53,800 bases of DNA from Acinetobacter lwoffii. Its GTDB lineage: Bacteria; Pseudomonadota; Gammaproteobacteria; Pseudomonadales; Moraxellaceae. Below, in pieces: positions 44,064 through 52,274 of the stretch (positions are counted from its first letter, which is position 1; each line of letters starts with the position of its first letter). The notes beneath the pieces are model-generated. The model was not told the origin of the DNA. It made no database searches and saw nothing but the letters and a program-made list of their open reading frames with translations. The position numbers and the translations under genes were made by a program. Location: NCBI GenBank assembly GCA_013530545.1, contig SPVA01000014.1, forward strand, positions 1 to 53,800, given 5' to 3'.

Positions 44064-44447
44064 ATGATCATAGCAATGAACTGGATAAAACGAATAGATT
44101 GGCCGGCATGGATCGGCACCCTTTTACTAATTATTGTCTTTCGGGAAGCTTCAGTCTGGTTAATGACCCAACTGAATCATCCTGAATTAGGTAATCTGGT
44201 CGGATTATTGAGCCTTTTAATTGCGCTGTTTACCTGGCGCTATTTTGGCAAGCTTCCTGCTCGCCTGGTCGATACCAATAACAAGCTCATGAAGGAAAGC
44301 GCCTTTGCCTTCCTGCCTGTCAGTGCAGGTGCACTGATGATGCTGGTACATATGGGCCAGAAAATTCCGGCCTTTCTGTTCATCATGTTTTTCAGCACCC
44401 TGATTCCTTTATGGATTTACGCCAAAATGGCCAAGCGCTGGTTATAG
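44064..44447 (+). CDS. lrgA: LrgA/CidA-family holin-like protein
   Basis: A small inner-membrane protein (127 residues, four hydrophobic segments) of the CidA/LrgA group linked to murein hydrolase control and, more recently, pyruvate uptake. Marks are the L-G-N-L-V-G-L-L stretch and F-A-F-L-P-V-S-A-G near the middle. A second ATG at 44076 fits the family start better and has no clear ribosome site, like the first. It lies nine bases before lrgB. Confidence 0.82.
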   Translation: MIIAMNWIKRIDWPAWIGTLLLIIVFREASVWLMTQLNHPELGNLVGLLSLLIALFTWRYFGKLPARLVDTNNKLMKESAFAFLPVSAGALMMLVHMGQKIPAFLFIMFFSTLIPLWIYAKMAKRWL

Positions 44448-44456
44448 GAGTTCCGC

Positions 44457-45131
44457 ATGTTATCTATTTTGTATGGCTTTGCGGTTACCCTCATCGCCTA
44501 TCTGATTGCCAAACCCTGTAACCGGTTCATTCCGCAAATTCCCGTCATCGTGTTCAGCATGTTCTTTGTACTGGTGATTTTATTTGCGCTCGGCATTCCC
44601 TATGAAAATTACATGGATGAAGTTAATCCACTTTTCAACCATTTACTCGGCTATGTGACCGTCGCACTTGCTATCCCTTTGGCCGCGATGCGCTACGATG
44701 ACTTGCCGCTCAAAGCCATTATCGGCATTTTGGTTTTTGCCAGTATCAGTGCTGTCGCCTTGCCGATGGGACTAGCTTATCTGCTGCATATGTCCTCTGC
44801 AGATATTATGGCGTTTGCTACCCGCGCAGTGACCACTCCAATTGCGATTAATATTGCCACCCTGCTGGATGCACCCATCAGCATGGTCATTCTGATCGTG
44901 ATTCTTTCTGGTGTGATTGGTGCAGCTTTTTCTCCATTTATTCTGAGACATATCAATGATGAACGTGCCTCCGGACTGGCTTTAGGACTAGCCGCACATG
45001 CCATTGGTACAGCTCAGGCCTGGCAGCGTGGCAGTATTGCAGGACGTTATGCCGCATTTGGTATGGCCGTCAATGCAGTCTTTACCGCGGTCTGGTTGCC
45101 TACGTTTATACTTTATTTGCAAAAAATGTGA
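44457..45131 (+). CDS. lrgB: LrgB/CidB-family membrane protein
   Basis: The partner of LrgA: 224 residues, mostly hydrophobic. Family marks are V-T-T-P-I-A-I-N-I-A, an S-G-V-I-G-A-A-F-S-P stretch, and G-L-A-A-H-A-I-G-T-A-Q-A. A ggagttccgc ribosome site precedes the ATG. It is cotranscribed with lrgA. Confidence 0.9.
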   Translation: MLSILYGFAVTLIAYLIAKPCNRFIPQIPVIVFSMFFVLVILFALGIPYENYMDEVNPLFNHLLGYVTVALAIPLAAMRYDDLPLKAIIGILVFASISAVALPMGLAYLLHMSSADIMAFATRAVTTPIAINIATLLDAPISMVILIVILSGVIGAAFSPFILRHINDERASGLALGLAAHAIGTAQAWQRGSIAGRYAAFGMAVNAVFTAVWLPTFILYLQKM

Positions 45132-45170
45132 CTAGTGAATCAAATTAATCATTTGTTTTATGTGGTAATC

Positions 45171-45192
45171 GTTCTTACTATAGAGTAAGAAC
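45171..45192. promoter_or_regulatory. Palindrome upstream of the first DUF2147 gene
   Basis: Perfect nine-base arms (gttcttact / agtaagaac) surround atag, 26 bases before the start codon. It can act as an operator or as a 5'-leader hairpin. The tatag in the middle may also be part of a -10 box. Confidence 0.5.
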
Positions 45193-45217
45193 TCTAATCC
45201 AACCTAGGAACAGATAT

Positions 45218-45664
45218 ATGAATAAGGTTCAATTTTTTTCAACTTTACTTTTAGCCTCTTTCAGCCATTTGGCCTTTGCCTCTGACCTTTCAGGCACATG
45301 GAGAAATATTGACGACAAAACTGGTTCGCCTAAAGCATTCCTCGAAATTCGTGAGACGGCTTCCGGCGTCTATGCTGCCAAGATCACAAAAATTACCCCG
45401 CGTCCTGGATATACCCCGAAAGAAAACTGTGTGTCCTGTCCTGCACCTTATACCAATAAACCTATTCTCGGTCTGGATGTGCTCACTGGCTTAAAGCACG
45501 TCGGCAATAACAGTTTTGCTCAAGGCAAGCTGCTTGATCCATTATCAGGGAATCTTTATAACACCAAGGCAAAATTAAGTGCTAATGGGAAACGTCTGAT
45601 CCTACGCGGCTATATCGGCGTTTCAGCACTAGGCCGTAGTCAAACCTGGATTAAGCAGGATTAA
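45218..45664 (+). CDS. DUF2147-family exported protein, copy 1
   Basis: The signal peptide ends near A-F-A-S (residues 20-22) and the mature protein is about 127 residues. Domain marks shared by all four copies are L-S-G-T-W-R-N-I-D-D-K-T-G-S-P-K-A, T-P-R-P-G-Y, a Cys pair (C71-x2-C74-P-x-P-Y-T), and the C-terminal N-G-K-R-L-x-L-R-G-Y with W-I at the end. A periplasmic beta-rich (lipocalin-like) fold is expected for DUF2147. The role is unknown. The Cys pair may form a disulfide or bind metal. A gap of about 200 bases follows it. Confidence 0.85.
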   Translation: MNKVQFFSTLLLASFSHLAFASDLSGTWRNIDDKTGSPKAFLEIRETASGVYAAKITKITPRPGYTPKENCVSCPAPYTNKPILGLDVLTGLKHVGNNSFAQGKLLDPLSGNLYNTKAKLSANGKRLILRGYIGVSALGRSQTWIKQD

Positions 45665-45809
45665 TTCCTGCTTTATTAAATAAAATGTGACGGGGTTATG
45701 CTTTAGTAGATAGAAGCTTGCATTTTAATGCATTAAGTTGTATGAATATTAAACATATGCTTTTTTCATGCAATATATATTATGAAAGTGTATTAACGTA
45801 GTTTGCGTC

Positions 45810-45840
45810 AACATTCACCACATGGAATTAGGTGAATGTT
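45810..45840. promoter_or_regulatory. Leader hairpin upstream of the second DUF2147 gene
   Basis: Perfect ten-base arms (aacattcacc / ggtgaatgtt) with an 11-base loop, 29 bases before the start codon. There is no T run on the plus strand, so it is not a terminator for copy 1. It is not related in sequence to the palindrome before copy 1. Confidence 0.5.
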
Positions 45841-45868
45841 CATAAAAAAATAAGGATAAGGATATCGC

Positions 45869-46318
45869 ATGTATAAAATCGCAATTTTAACTGTTTTTTC
45901 AGCTTCTTTATTCACAGGCTCTATGGCCTTTGCTCAGGAGTTATCTGGTCTTTGGCAACAGATTGATGATAAAACCGGCTCACCTAAAGCATTGATTGAA
46001 ATGAAAACGCAGGCTGATGGCTCCTATACCGGAACGATTAATAAAGTCACACCTCGCCCAGGTTATACACCACGGGAAAAATGTGTCAAATGTCCACCAC
46101 CTTATACCGATAAACCGATTTTGGGATTAGACGTTATTAAAGGACTGAAACCCACCACCAAAAATAACTATGCACATGGCCGGGTACTCGATCCACTCAC
46201 CGGCAAAATTTATGATTTAAAAGGGCGGATTTCTGCCAATGGGAAACGACTGACTTTACGTGGATATATCGGGATCTCTGCGATTGGTCGCACACAAACC
46301 TGGATTCGCCAGGATTAA
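45869..46318 (+). CDS. DUF2147-family exported protein, copy 2
   Basis: 149 residues with a signal peptide (ends F-A-Q) and the same core as copy 1. It has E-L-S-G-L-W-Q-Q-I-D-D-K-T-G-S-P-K-A, C72-V-K-C75-P-P-P-Y-T, and N-G-K-R-L-T-L-R-G-Y-I-G-I-S-A-I-G-R-T-Q-T-W-I-R-Q-D. Its own leader hairpin lies upstream. The next copy begins 60 bases after its stop with no terminator between, so the two are likely cotranscribed. Confidence 0.85.
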   Translation: MYKIAILTVFSASLFTGSMAFAQELSGLWQQIDDKTGSPKALIEMKTQADGSYTGTINKVTPRPGYTPREKCVKCPPPYTDKPILGLDVIKGLKPTTKNNYAHGRVLDPLTGKIYDLKGRISANGKRLTLRGYIGISAIGRTQTWIRQD

Positions 46319-46378
46319 TAAAAACAGCACTTTTGTGTTGGGGATATTTTATTCATCTATAAAAAAGGCATAAATATA

Positions 46379-46828
46379 ATGAAACAAACTAAATTAGGAT
46401 TAATGTTCATCGCTGCACTGATGACTGGGACTGCTTATGCACAGGATCTGACGGGCATCTGGCAGCAAATTGATGATAAAACCGGCTCACCAAAAGCAAT
46501 TATTGAAATTCGTCAAAATGATAATGGGACTTTTGCTGGAAAAATTATCAAAGTGACTCCACGTCCAGGCTATACTCCACAAAAGACCTGCAATAAATGT
46601 CCCGCGCCTTATACCAATCAGCCGATCATGGGCATGGATGTATTGACTGGTTTAAAACATGTGGAAGGCACCAACAATTATGAAAAAGGTAAAGTGATTG
46701 ATCCATTGGCAGGTAAAGTTTATGACGCTCGAGTGCGTCTAAATGCCAATGGTAAACGTTTAACCTTGCGTGGTTATGTGGGTGTGTCCGCTTTAGGCCG
46801 TAGCCAGACCTGGATTCGCCAAGATTAA
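46379..46828 (+). CDS. DUF2147-family exported protein, copy 3
   Basis: 149 residues with a signal peptide (M-T-G-T-A-Y-A-Q) and the DUF2147 core: D-L-T-G-I-W-Q-Q-I-D-D-K-T-G-S-P-K-A, C71-N-K-C74-P-A-P-Y-T and a C-terminus nearly identical to copy 1. It reads out from copy 2 and ends at a terminator. Confidence 0.85.
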   Translation: MKQTKLGLMFIAALMTGTAYAQDLTGIWQQIDDKTGSPKAIIEIRQNDNGTFAGKIIKVTPRPGYTPQKTCNKCPAPYTNQPIMGMDVLTGLKHVEGTNNYEKGKVIDPLAGKVYDARVRLNANGKRLTLRGYVGVSALGRSQTWIRQD

Positions 46829-46847
46829 TACCTAATTCTCATTATTC

Positions 46848-46877
46848 AAAAAAGCTGCCAAATTGGCAGCTTTTTTT
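46848..46877 (+). terminator. Terminator after DUF2147 copy 3
   Basis: The stem aaagctgcca / tggcagcttt is followed by T residues. Confidence 0.85.
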
Positions 46878-46975
46878 AGTGTATCAACTCTATAGTATTC
46901 AGATAAGTGTTGACTATTTTAGTAAGATTTCTAACATGAGCGGGCGATGATAAAAATTCTTTGGAATGACTCTCT

Positions 46976-47422
46976 ATGTTTAAAAAAATATTACTTGCCG
47001 CGCTTACAGCAGGATGTATGACGAATTTGTGGGCAGACGATATTACCGGGACCTGGCAACAAATTGATGATAAAACGGGGGCGGCTAAAGCGATTATCGT
47101 CATTAGCAAAGAAGCAAATAATACCTATTCAGGCAAAATTGTAAAAATCACGCCTCGCCCAGACTATAATCCACGTGAAAAATGCAATAACTGCCCTGCA
47201 CCTTATACCAATCAGCCTATTTTAGGCATGACCATTTTAAAAGGCCTAAAACTGGTTGAAGGCACCAAAAATTATGACAAAGGTCGTATTATCGATCCAT
47301 TGGCAGGTAAAATTTATGATGCAAAAATGCGTTTAAACAATACCGGTAAACGTTTAACCTTACGTGCCAGTATGGGCGTTTCAGTTCTAGGCCGTAACCA
47401 GACCTGGATTCGTGCAGACTAA
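46976..47422 (+). CDS. DUF2147-family exported protein, copy 4
   Basis: 148 residues. The signal peptide ends near L-W-A, followed by D-I-T-G-T-W-Q-Q-I-D-D-K-T-G-A-A-K-A. The Cys pair is C70-N-N-C73-P-A-P-Y-T. It is the most divergent copy: P-D-Y-N-P replaces P-G-Y-T-P and R-A-S-M-G replaces R-G-Y-I/V-G. It lies behind its own spacer after the terminator of copy 3, so it is probably transcribed separately. Confidence 0.83.
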   Translation: MFKKILLAALTAGCMTNLWADDITGTWQQIDDKTGAAKAIIVISKEANNTYSGKIVKITPRPDYNPREKCNNCPAPYTNQPILGMTILKGLKLVEGTKNYDKGRIIDPLAGKIYDAKMRLNNTGKRLTLRASMGVSVLGRNQTWIRAD

Positions 47423-47439
47423 TCAAGAATCCAAGAATT

Positions 47440-47469
47440 AAAAAAGCCACGTGATCACGTGGCTTTTTA
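47440..47469. terminator. Bidirectional terminator
   Basis: The stem aaaagccacgtg / cacgtggctttt, a perfect 12-base repeat, lies between DUF2147 copy 4 and converging apaH. Confidence 0.85.
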
Positions 47470-47479
47470 TTGGATACAC

Positions 47480-48325
47480 TTAGATCACCGGATTATCAAC
47501 CGCGAACATCTGCTGATCTTCCAGGCGGAAGGCCATCAGTTGATTACCCCAGACACAACCGCCATCTACATTCTGAATCTTGTTCGAAATGGTTTTACCG
47601 TTCAAGCCGGCCCAGTGACCAAACAGGATCTGATGAGTTTGTGCGGCCTGTGATTCAAACTCAAACCAAGGTTTAAAGCCTTGCGGCATCGGATCATCCA
47701 GCGCATCTTTAAAGCTGTATTCCAGGCGTCCCTTAGCATCGATTAAACGCATCCGGGTCAAGTAATTCACGATACAGCGAATACGTTCATGGCCTTGTAG
47801 TTGATCCGACCAGAGTGCTGGTTCTTTCCCGAACATTTCTTTCAGGAAATCATCCAGCACATCAAAGTCATCATGAGCAATGATCGCTTCAACTTCTTGT
47901 GCCAATTGAGCAGTTTTTTCTGCACTCCAGATATTCGGAATTCCAGCATGCGTCAGAATAGTCTGCTCATTTGGAAATAGACACATTGGCTGTTTGCGCA
48001 GCCAGTCAATCAGGTCATCACTGTCGATCGCATCAATCACATCACGGACATTGTCTTTTTCTTTTACTGGCTTGATACCACGGGCATAAGCCAGCAAAGT
48101 CAAATCATGATTTCCCAAGACCGTCGCAGCCGCACCTTGTTCAGCCAGCTTTTTGATAAACCGCAATGCAGCGATTGAGTTTTCACCACGTGCAACCAAA
48201 TCTCCAGCAAACCAGATAAAATCTTGTTCTGCATCAAACTGGATTTCCTTGAGTAAAGCTTTCAAGGCCTCAAAACAACCTTGAACATCCCCAATCACAT
48301 AATTATATCGAGCAGTGCGGTTCAT
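47480..48325 (-). CDS. apaH: Symmetrical bis(5'-nucleosyl)-tetraphosphatase ApaH
   Basis: It hydrolyses diadenosine tetraphosphate to two ADP and can remove Np4A caps from RNA. It is a metallophosphoesterase of 281 residues with G12-D-V-Q-G-C, G-D-L-V-A-R-G, G-N-H-D, T-H-A-G, and F-G-H-W-A. It lies six bases behind rsmA in the pdxA-rsmA-apaH group. The apaG gene, which stands between rsmA and apaH in many gamma-proteobacteria, is missing. Confidence 0.95.
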   Translation of the reverse strand: MNRTARYNYVIGDVQGCFEALKALLKEIQFDAEQDFIWFAGDLVARGENSIAALRFIKKLAEQGAAATVLGNHDLTLLAYARGIKPVKEKDNVRDVIDAIDSDDLIDWLRKQPMCLFPNEQTILTHAGIPNIWSAEKTAQLAQEVEAIIAHDDFDVLDDFLKEMFGKEPALWSDQLQGHERIRCIVNYLTRMRLIDAKGRLEYSFKDALDDPMPQGFKPWFEFESQAAQTHQILFGHWAGLNGKTISNKIQNVDGGCVWGNQLMAFRLEDQQMFAVDNPVI

Positions 48326-48331
48326 CGTAAT

Positions 48332-49144
48332 TTAAGCCACCATTTGATCTGAAAGTGCAACAAACTGTTCAAGGGTTAGGGTTTCTGGACGCGCCATCGG
48401 ATCAACACCCGCTTTTTCAAAACCTTCTTCGACCAGCATACCCTTCAAGCTGTTACGCAGAGTTTTACGACGCTGGGTAAAGACATGCGATACCAGACGT
48501 GCCAGCGCTTTTTCATTCTTCGCCACAATCGGTTTAACTTTATAAGGCTCTAAACGGAATACCGCTGAGGTCACTTTTGGAGGCGGATTAAAAGATCCAG
48601 GTGGCACTTCGAATAAGAAAGTCGGTTTACAGAAATATTGAATCATCACCGACAGACGGCCATATTCTTTGGTATTCGGTGATGCGGTAATGCGATCCAC
48701 GACTTCTTTTTGTAGCATGAAATGCATGTCTTGCACTTTGTCACCAAATTCCAAAAGATGGAATAACAATGGCGTAGAAATATTATAAGGCAAGTTACCG
48801 ACGACACGTAGTGGACGATCTTCCTGAAACAATTGAGAATAATCATATCTCAAGGCATCGGCTTCAATAATGGTTAAACGTTCCGGATGCGGCACACGAC
48901 CCGGCAGACCAGCAGCCAGATCACGATCCAGCTCAAGTACGGTTAAGGCATCACATTCGCCAATTAAAGGTGAAGTCAAAGCGGCCAGACCCGGGCCAAT
49001 TTCCAGAATGTTCTGACCTGGACGCGGATTGACTGAGCGTACAATTTTGGCAATGACACGCTGGTCATGTAAAAAGTTTTGACCAAATCTTTTTCGAGCC
49101 TGATGCCCTTCATCTTTTGGGTTTAAGGCATTAATTTGATACAT
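48332..49144 (-). CDS. rsmA: 16S rRNA (A1518/A1519) dimethyltransferase RsmA
   Basis: It dimethylates two adenines in helix 45 of 16S rRNA late in 30S assembly and is the KsgA kasugamycin-sensitivity gene. It has R-F-G-Q-N-F-L-H-D, the SAM loop L-E-I-G-P-G-L, and N-L-P-Y-N-I-S, plus the C-terminal four-helix domain. The ATG at 49144 (270 residues) fits the family. An ATG at 49174 would add ten residues. Confidence 0.95.
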   Translation of the reverse strand: MYQINALNPKDEGHQARKRFGQNFLHDQRVIAKIVRSVNPRPGQNILEIGPGLAALTSPLIGECDALTVLELDRDLAAGLPGRVPHPERLTIIEADALRYDYSQLFQEDRPLRVVGNLPYNISTPLLFHLLEFGDKVQDMHFMLQKEVVDRITASPNTKEYGRLSVMIQYFCKPTFLFEVPPGSFNPPPKVTSAVFRLEPYKVKPIVAKNEKALARLVSHVFTQRRKTLRNSLKGMLVEEGFEKAGVDPMARPETLTLEQFVALSDQMVA

Positions 49145-49177
49145 AAAAACATTTCCAACGTGAGTGATGAACAATAA

Positions 49178-50149
49178 TCAGTGGCGCGCCAGATCGAGGG
49201 CTAAATCGACAGCAACGTGCAGGCTGGAACTTTTCGCAAGTCCCGTCCCCGCAAGGGAGAGTGCTGTGCCATGATCAACAGAAGTTCGAATAAACGGTAA
49301 GCCGAGGGTAATATTAATGGCTTCACCAAAGCCCTGTGATTTTAACACAGGTAAGCCCTGATCGTGATACATCGCCAGAACAGCATCAGCATCTTTTAGG
49401 TTTTCTGGAGTAAATAAAGTATCAGCAGGTAGGCTTAAACTCATGTTGATACCTTGGGCACGATAGCTTTCGAGTACCGGATTGATCACTTCAATTTCTT
49501 CCATCCCCAAATAACCGCCCTCCCCGGCATGCGGATTTAAACCGCAAACCAGTATATTCGGCTGTTCAATCTTGAATTTGGATTTCAGGTCGTGAATCAG
49601 AATATCAATCACCTGATGCAAGCGTTCAGGCGTAATCGCATCTGCCACGGCACGAAGCGGAAGATGGGTAGTGGCCAAGGCCACGCGTAAAGTTTTGGTG
49701 GCCAGCATCATGACTACACGTGGAACACCAGCAAATTCCTGGTAATACTCGGTATGACCACTAAAAGAAATGCCCGCTTCATTTATCACGGACTTTTGTA
49801 CAGGCGCAGTCGCGACGCCGACACTTTTTCCTGACATGGCATAGTCTGCGGATCGACGCAGTTGCTCCAGTACATAAGCCGCATTGTTCAGATTCAGCTC
49901 ACCCAATACGACGTCTTGCTGCACGGGAACATGCTCTACAAATAGCTGACCGATGCCTGAAGATGACTCCTGTCCTTGATATTCAATCAGCTCAACCGAT
50001 AATTTGAGTATCTGAGCACGTTGCTCGAGCATATGAATATCCGCCAATACCACAATTGGGCGCTCATCAACACGATCTGCAAGACTCAGGCAAATATCAG
50101 GACCAATTCCGGCAGGTTCCCCACTGGTGACATATAAAGGCAGCATCAT
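49178..50149 (-). CDS. pdxA: 4-hydroxythreonine-4-phosphate dehydrogenase PdxA
   Basis: It oxidises 4-phosphohydroxythreonine in the DXP-dependent pyridoxal phosphate pathway. Family marks are V-T-S-G-E-P-A-G-I-G-P, F-S-G-H-T-E-Y, L-N-P-H-A-G-E-G-G with a metal His, and M-Y-H-D-Q-G-L. At 323 residues the length is normal. The start is ATGATG with tgagaag before it. The stop lies 33 bases before rsmA, so one transcript is likely. surA, often first in this operon, is not seen in the window. Confidence 0.95.
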   Translation of the reverse strand: MMLPLYVTSGEPAGIGPDICLSLADRVDERPIVVLADIHMLEQRAQILKLSVELIEYQGQESSSGIGQLFVEHVPVQQDVVLGELNLNNAAYVLEQLRRSADYAMSGKSVGVATAPVQKSVINEAGISFSGHTEYYQEFAGVPRVVMMLATKTLRVALATTHLPLRAVADAITPERLHQVIDILIHDLKSKFKIEQPNILVCGLNPHAGEGGYLGMEEIEVINPVLESYRAQGINMSLSLPADTLFTPENLKDADAVLAMYHDQGLPVLKSQGFGEAINITLGLPFIRTSVDHGTALSLAGTGLAKSSSLHVAVDLALDLARH

Positions 50150-50360
50150 CTTCTCAATTTGGCAAAGCTGAGAAATATTATAACCCGATCACGCCTACGC
50201 TGTAGTAATCATTGCAAAGAGTACTTATAAATCAATATTTTGATACCATTGAAACTATGGTTACAAATATAGTTGCAGTTTTTGTAGCATATAAAGGCTT
50301 AGGTCTTTCTTTCACCAGGGAGATTAGATAAAATACAGCGCTTGAAATTTTAATTTTCAT

Positions 50361-50389
50361 TTGTGATTCTTCACGTATTCGTTTAGAAT
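50361..50389 (+). promoter_or_regulatory. Putative sigma-70 promoter of rplM-rpsI
   Basis: TTGTGA (50361-50366) and TAGAAT (50384-50389) are separated by 17 bases. Transcription would start near 50396, right before the leader hairpin. Sequence match only. Confidence 0.55.
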
Positions 50390-50400
50390 CGCGTCTCCTT

Positions 50401-50434
50401 TAGTTTGGACAGATTCCATAGTCCAAACCAACTA
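50401..50434 (+). promoter_or_regulatory. 5'-leader hairpin of rplM-rpsI
   Basis: An eight-base perfect stem (gtttggac / gtccaaac) with a ten-base loop (agattccata), extended on both sides by ta and cta. It starts at about the fifth base of the predicted transcript and ends about 17 bases before the rplM ATG, so close to the ribosome site (ataggtagtgg). The E. coli rplM operon is feedback-regulated by L13 through its 5' leader. This hairpin may be the counterpart. Confidence 0.55.
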
Positions 50435-50451
50435 TAATAGGTAGTGGTTTA

Positions 50452-50880
50452 ATGAAAACTCTCAGCGCTAAGCCAGCTGAAGTTCAACACGACTGGTACG
50501 TTGTTGATGCTTCTGGCAAAACTTTAGGTCGCCTTGCGACTGAAATCGCTCGTCGTTTACGCGGTAAGCATAAAACTTCTTATACTCCTCACGTTGACAC
50601 TGGCGACTACATCGTTGTTATCAATGCTGAAGAAATCACTGTGACTGGTAAAAAGTCACAAGATAAGAAATACTATCGCCACACTGGTTTCCCTGGTGGT
50701 ATCCGTGAGACTAACTTTGAAAAGTTAATCGCTCACAAACCAGAAGCAGTTCTAGAAAAAGCTGTTAAAGGTATGTTACCTAAAGGTCCTCTTGGTTATG
50801 CAATGATCAAGAAAATGAAAGTGTATGCAGGTACTGAGCATCCACACGCTGCTCAACAGCCACAAGTTTTGGACATCTAA
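50452..50880 (+). CDS. rplM: 50S ribosomal protein L13
   Basis: 142 residues, the family length. It is an early 23S rRNA-binding protein of the large subunit. Marks are [23 protein letters not shown], and the H-T-G-F-P-G-G stretch. It is first in the rplM-rpsI operon, 13 bases before rpsI. Confidence 0.97.
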   Translation: MKTLSAKPAEVQHDWYVVDASGKTLGRLATEIARRLRGKHKTSYTPHVDTGDYIVVINAEEITVTGKKSQDKKYYRHTGFPGGIRETNFEKLIAHKPEAVLEKAVKGMLPKGPLGYAMIKKMKVYAGTEHPHAAQQPQVLDI

Positions 50881-50893
50881 GGGATAACAGCAC

Positions 50894-51280
50894 ATGGCTA
50901 CTAATTATGGTACAGGTCGCCGTAAGACCGCAACTGCACGTGTTTTCCTATCAGCTGGTACTGGTAAACTCGTAATTAACAACCGTACTCTTGAACAGTA
51001 TTTCGGTCGTGAAACTGCTCGTATGGTTGTTAACCAACCACTTGAGCTTCTTGAAGCTACTGACAAATATGACCTTTACATCACTGTTGCTGGTGGTGGT
51101 ATTGGTGGTCAAGCAGGCGCTATCCGTCACGGTATTACTCGTGCATTGATCGCTTCTGACGAAACTTTAAAACCTGCTCTTCGTCAAGCTGGTTTCGTTA
51201 CTCGTGATGCTCGTGAAGTTGAACGTAAGAAACTTGGTTTACGTAAAGCTCGTAAACGTCCTCAGTTCTCTAAACGTTAA
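50894..51280 (+). CDS. rpsI: 30S ribosomal protein S9
   Basis: 128 residues. It binds the head of the 30S subunit and its C-terminal tail reaches the P-site tRNA. The core [12 protein letters not shown], the [19 protein letters not shown] stretch and the basic end R-K-R-P-Q-F-S-K-R are all present. It ends the operon. Confidence 0.97.
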   Translation: MATNYGTGRRKTATARVFLSAGTGKLVINNRTLEQYFGRETARMVVNQPLELLEATDKYDLYITVAGGGIGGQAGAIRHGITRALIASDETLKPALRQAGFVTRDAREVERKKLGLRKARKRPQFSKR

Positions 51281-51299
51281 TTCGTTTACCGAATCGGAC

Positions 51300-51329
51300 A
51301 AAAAACCCTGGATTTTCCAGGGTTTTTTT
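51300..51329 (+). terminator. Terminator of rplM-rpsI
   Basis: The stem aaaaccctgga / tccagggtttt is followed by a long T run. Confidence 0.85.
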
Positions 51330-51365
51330 ATGGCGGTTAGTGGGTCATTTAGAACTTTTTTCTTG

Positions 51366-51485
51366 TTATTGTTCATGTACATCCTTACCCCATACCCCTT
51401 CGTGACACCAGAATGACTTCATCAAATAATAATTTGCGATCCCAATACAGATAAACAGCAAAATGACAGGAAGCTTGATCAGCAT
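51366..51485 (-). CDS. Small single-span membrane protein (39 residues)
   Basis: On the minus strand CTGGAGG stands eight bases before the ATG at 51485, an excellent ribosome site. The 39 codons give M-L-I-K, then a hydrophobic helix (P-V-I-L-L-F-I-C-I-G-I-A), then a soluble end W-C-H-E-G-V-W-G. It ends at TAA 51366. It stands alone between the rplM-rpsI terminator and sspA, divergent from sspA. I know no family for it. Confidence 0.7.
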   Translation of the reverse strand: MLIKLPVILLFICIGIANYYLMKSFWCHEGVWGKDVHEQ

Positions 51486-51611
51486 CTTATTTTCCTCCAG
51501 TTGTTTTTCTTATAATCTACCTTGGCTCAAGCCGATTGATCTTTGATGCTTGGTGCTTTTTAGGTTGAATTTTAGTATCCTAGTCTATTCATTAGAAGCT
51601 CATCAGGATTT

Positions 51612-52265
51612 ATGTCAGTCGAAAGCGCGCCTCTTCAAGGAATCACTCTCTATAGTCATGCCGATGACTTTCGTTCCCATTGGATTCGCTATGTGCTTAC
51701 CGAAAAACAGATTAAATATAACCTGATTTTGGTGGATGCCGATGATGAGGATCTGGCCAGTCTCAATCCTTATAATCAATTGCCGATGCTGATCGAAAAT
51801 GAACTTAAATTATTTAATACTTCGATTATCTCAGAATATGTAGATGATCGTTATCGTCAGAATAAACTGTATGCCGATGCTCCGATGCCCCGGGCAGAGC
51901 AACGACAATACATCTGGCGCTTTGAAAATGACTGGCTGAAACTGGCTGATCTCATGTTACGCCATCCTGATACGCTGGATAAGAAAGCCAGAACTCAGGC
52001 ACAAAAGCAGTTACAGGATATCCTGATTTCACTAATGCCACTATTCCAGCATTTTCCCTATTTTATGTCTGAACAATTTAGTATCCTGGATTGTATGTTG
52101 GCACCAATTTTTATCCGTCTGAAACAGATGGGCGTAGAATTACCACAGCAGCAATGCCGTCCGTTTTATTTATATTGCCAACGAATTTTTAGTCGTCCTG
52201 CCTTTGTAAAATCCATGACATTGCAGGAAAAGAACCGTTATTCAGTGCAACTCAAACATCCATAG
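51612..52265 (+). CDS. sspA: Stringent starvation protein A
   Basis: An RNA polymerase-associated protein with a GST fold but no glutathione activity, acting in stationary-phase and acid stress. The 217-residue chain has the thioredoxin-like N-terminal half (L-V-D-A-D-D-E-D-L-A-S-L-N-P-Y-N-Q-L-P-M-L) and a helical C-terminal half. It is followed by sspB nine bases later, the usual order. In many species rplM-rpsI precedes sspAB, as here. Confidence 0.92.
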   Translation: MSVESAPLQGITLYSHADDFRSHWIRYVLTEKQIKYNLILVDADDEDLASLNPYNQLPMLIENELKLFNTSIISEYVDDRYRQNKLYADAPMPRAEQRQYIWRFENDWLKLADLMLRHPDTLDKKARTQAQKQLQDILISLMPLFQHFPYFMSEQFSILDCMLAPIFIRLKQMGVELPQQQCRPFYLYCQRIFSRPAFVKSMTLQEKNRYSVQLKHP

Positions 52266-52274
52266 AGAAACATC

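Larger units (their letters stand above)
50150..50451. other. Intergenic region between pdxA and rplM
   Basis: About 300 bases between divergent genes. It contains the promoter at 50361-50389 and the leader hairpin at 50401-50434. I see no other gene. Confidence 0.6.

Noticed and set aside
45218..47422. CRISPR or simple tandem DNA repeat
   Set aside because: The repetition is of whole coding genes that have diverged, with different spacers. There is no short repeat-spacer pattern anywhere in the window.
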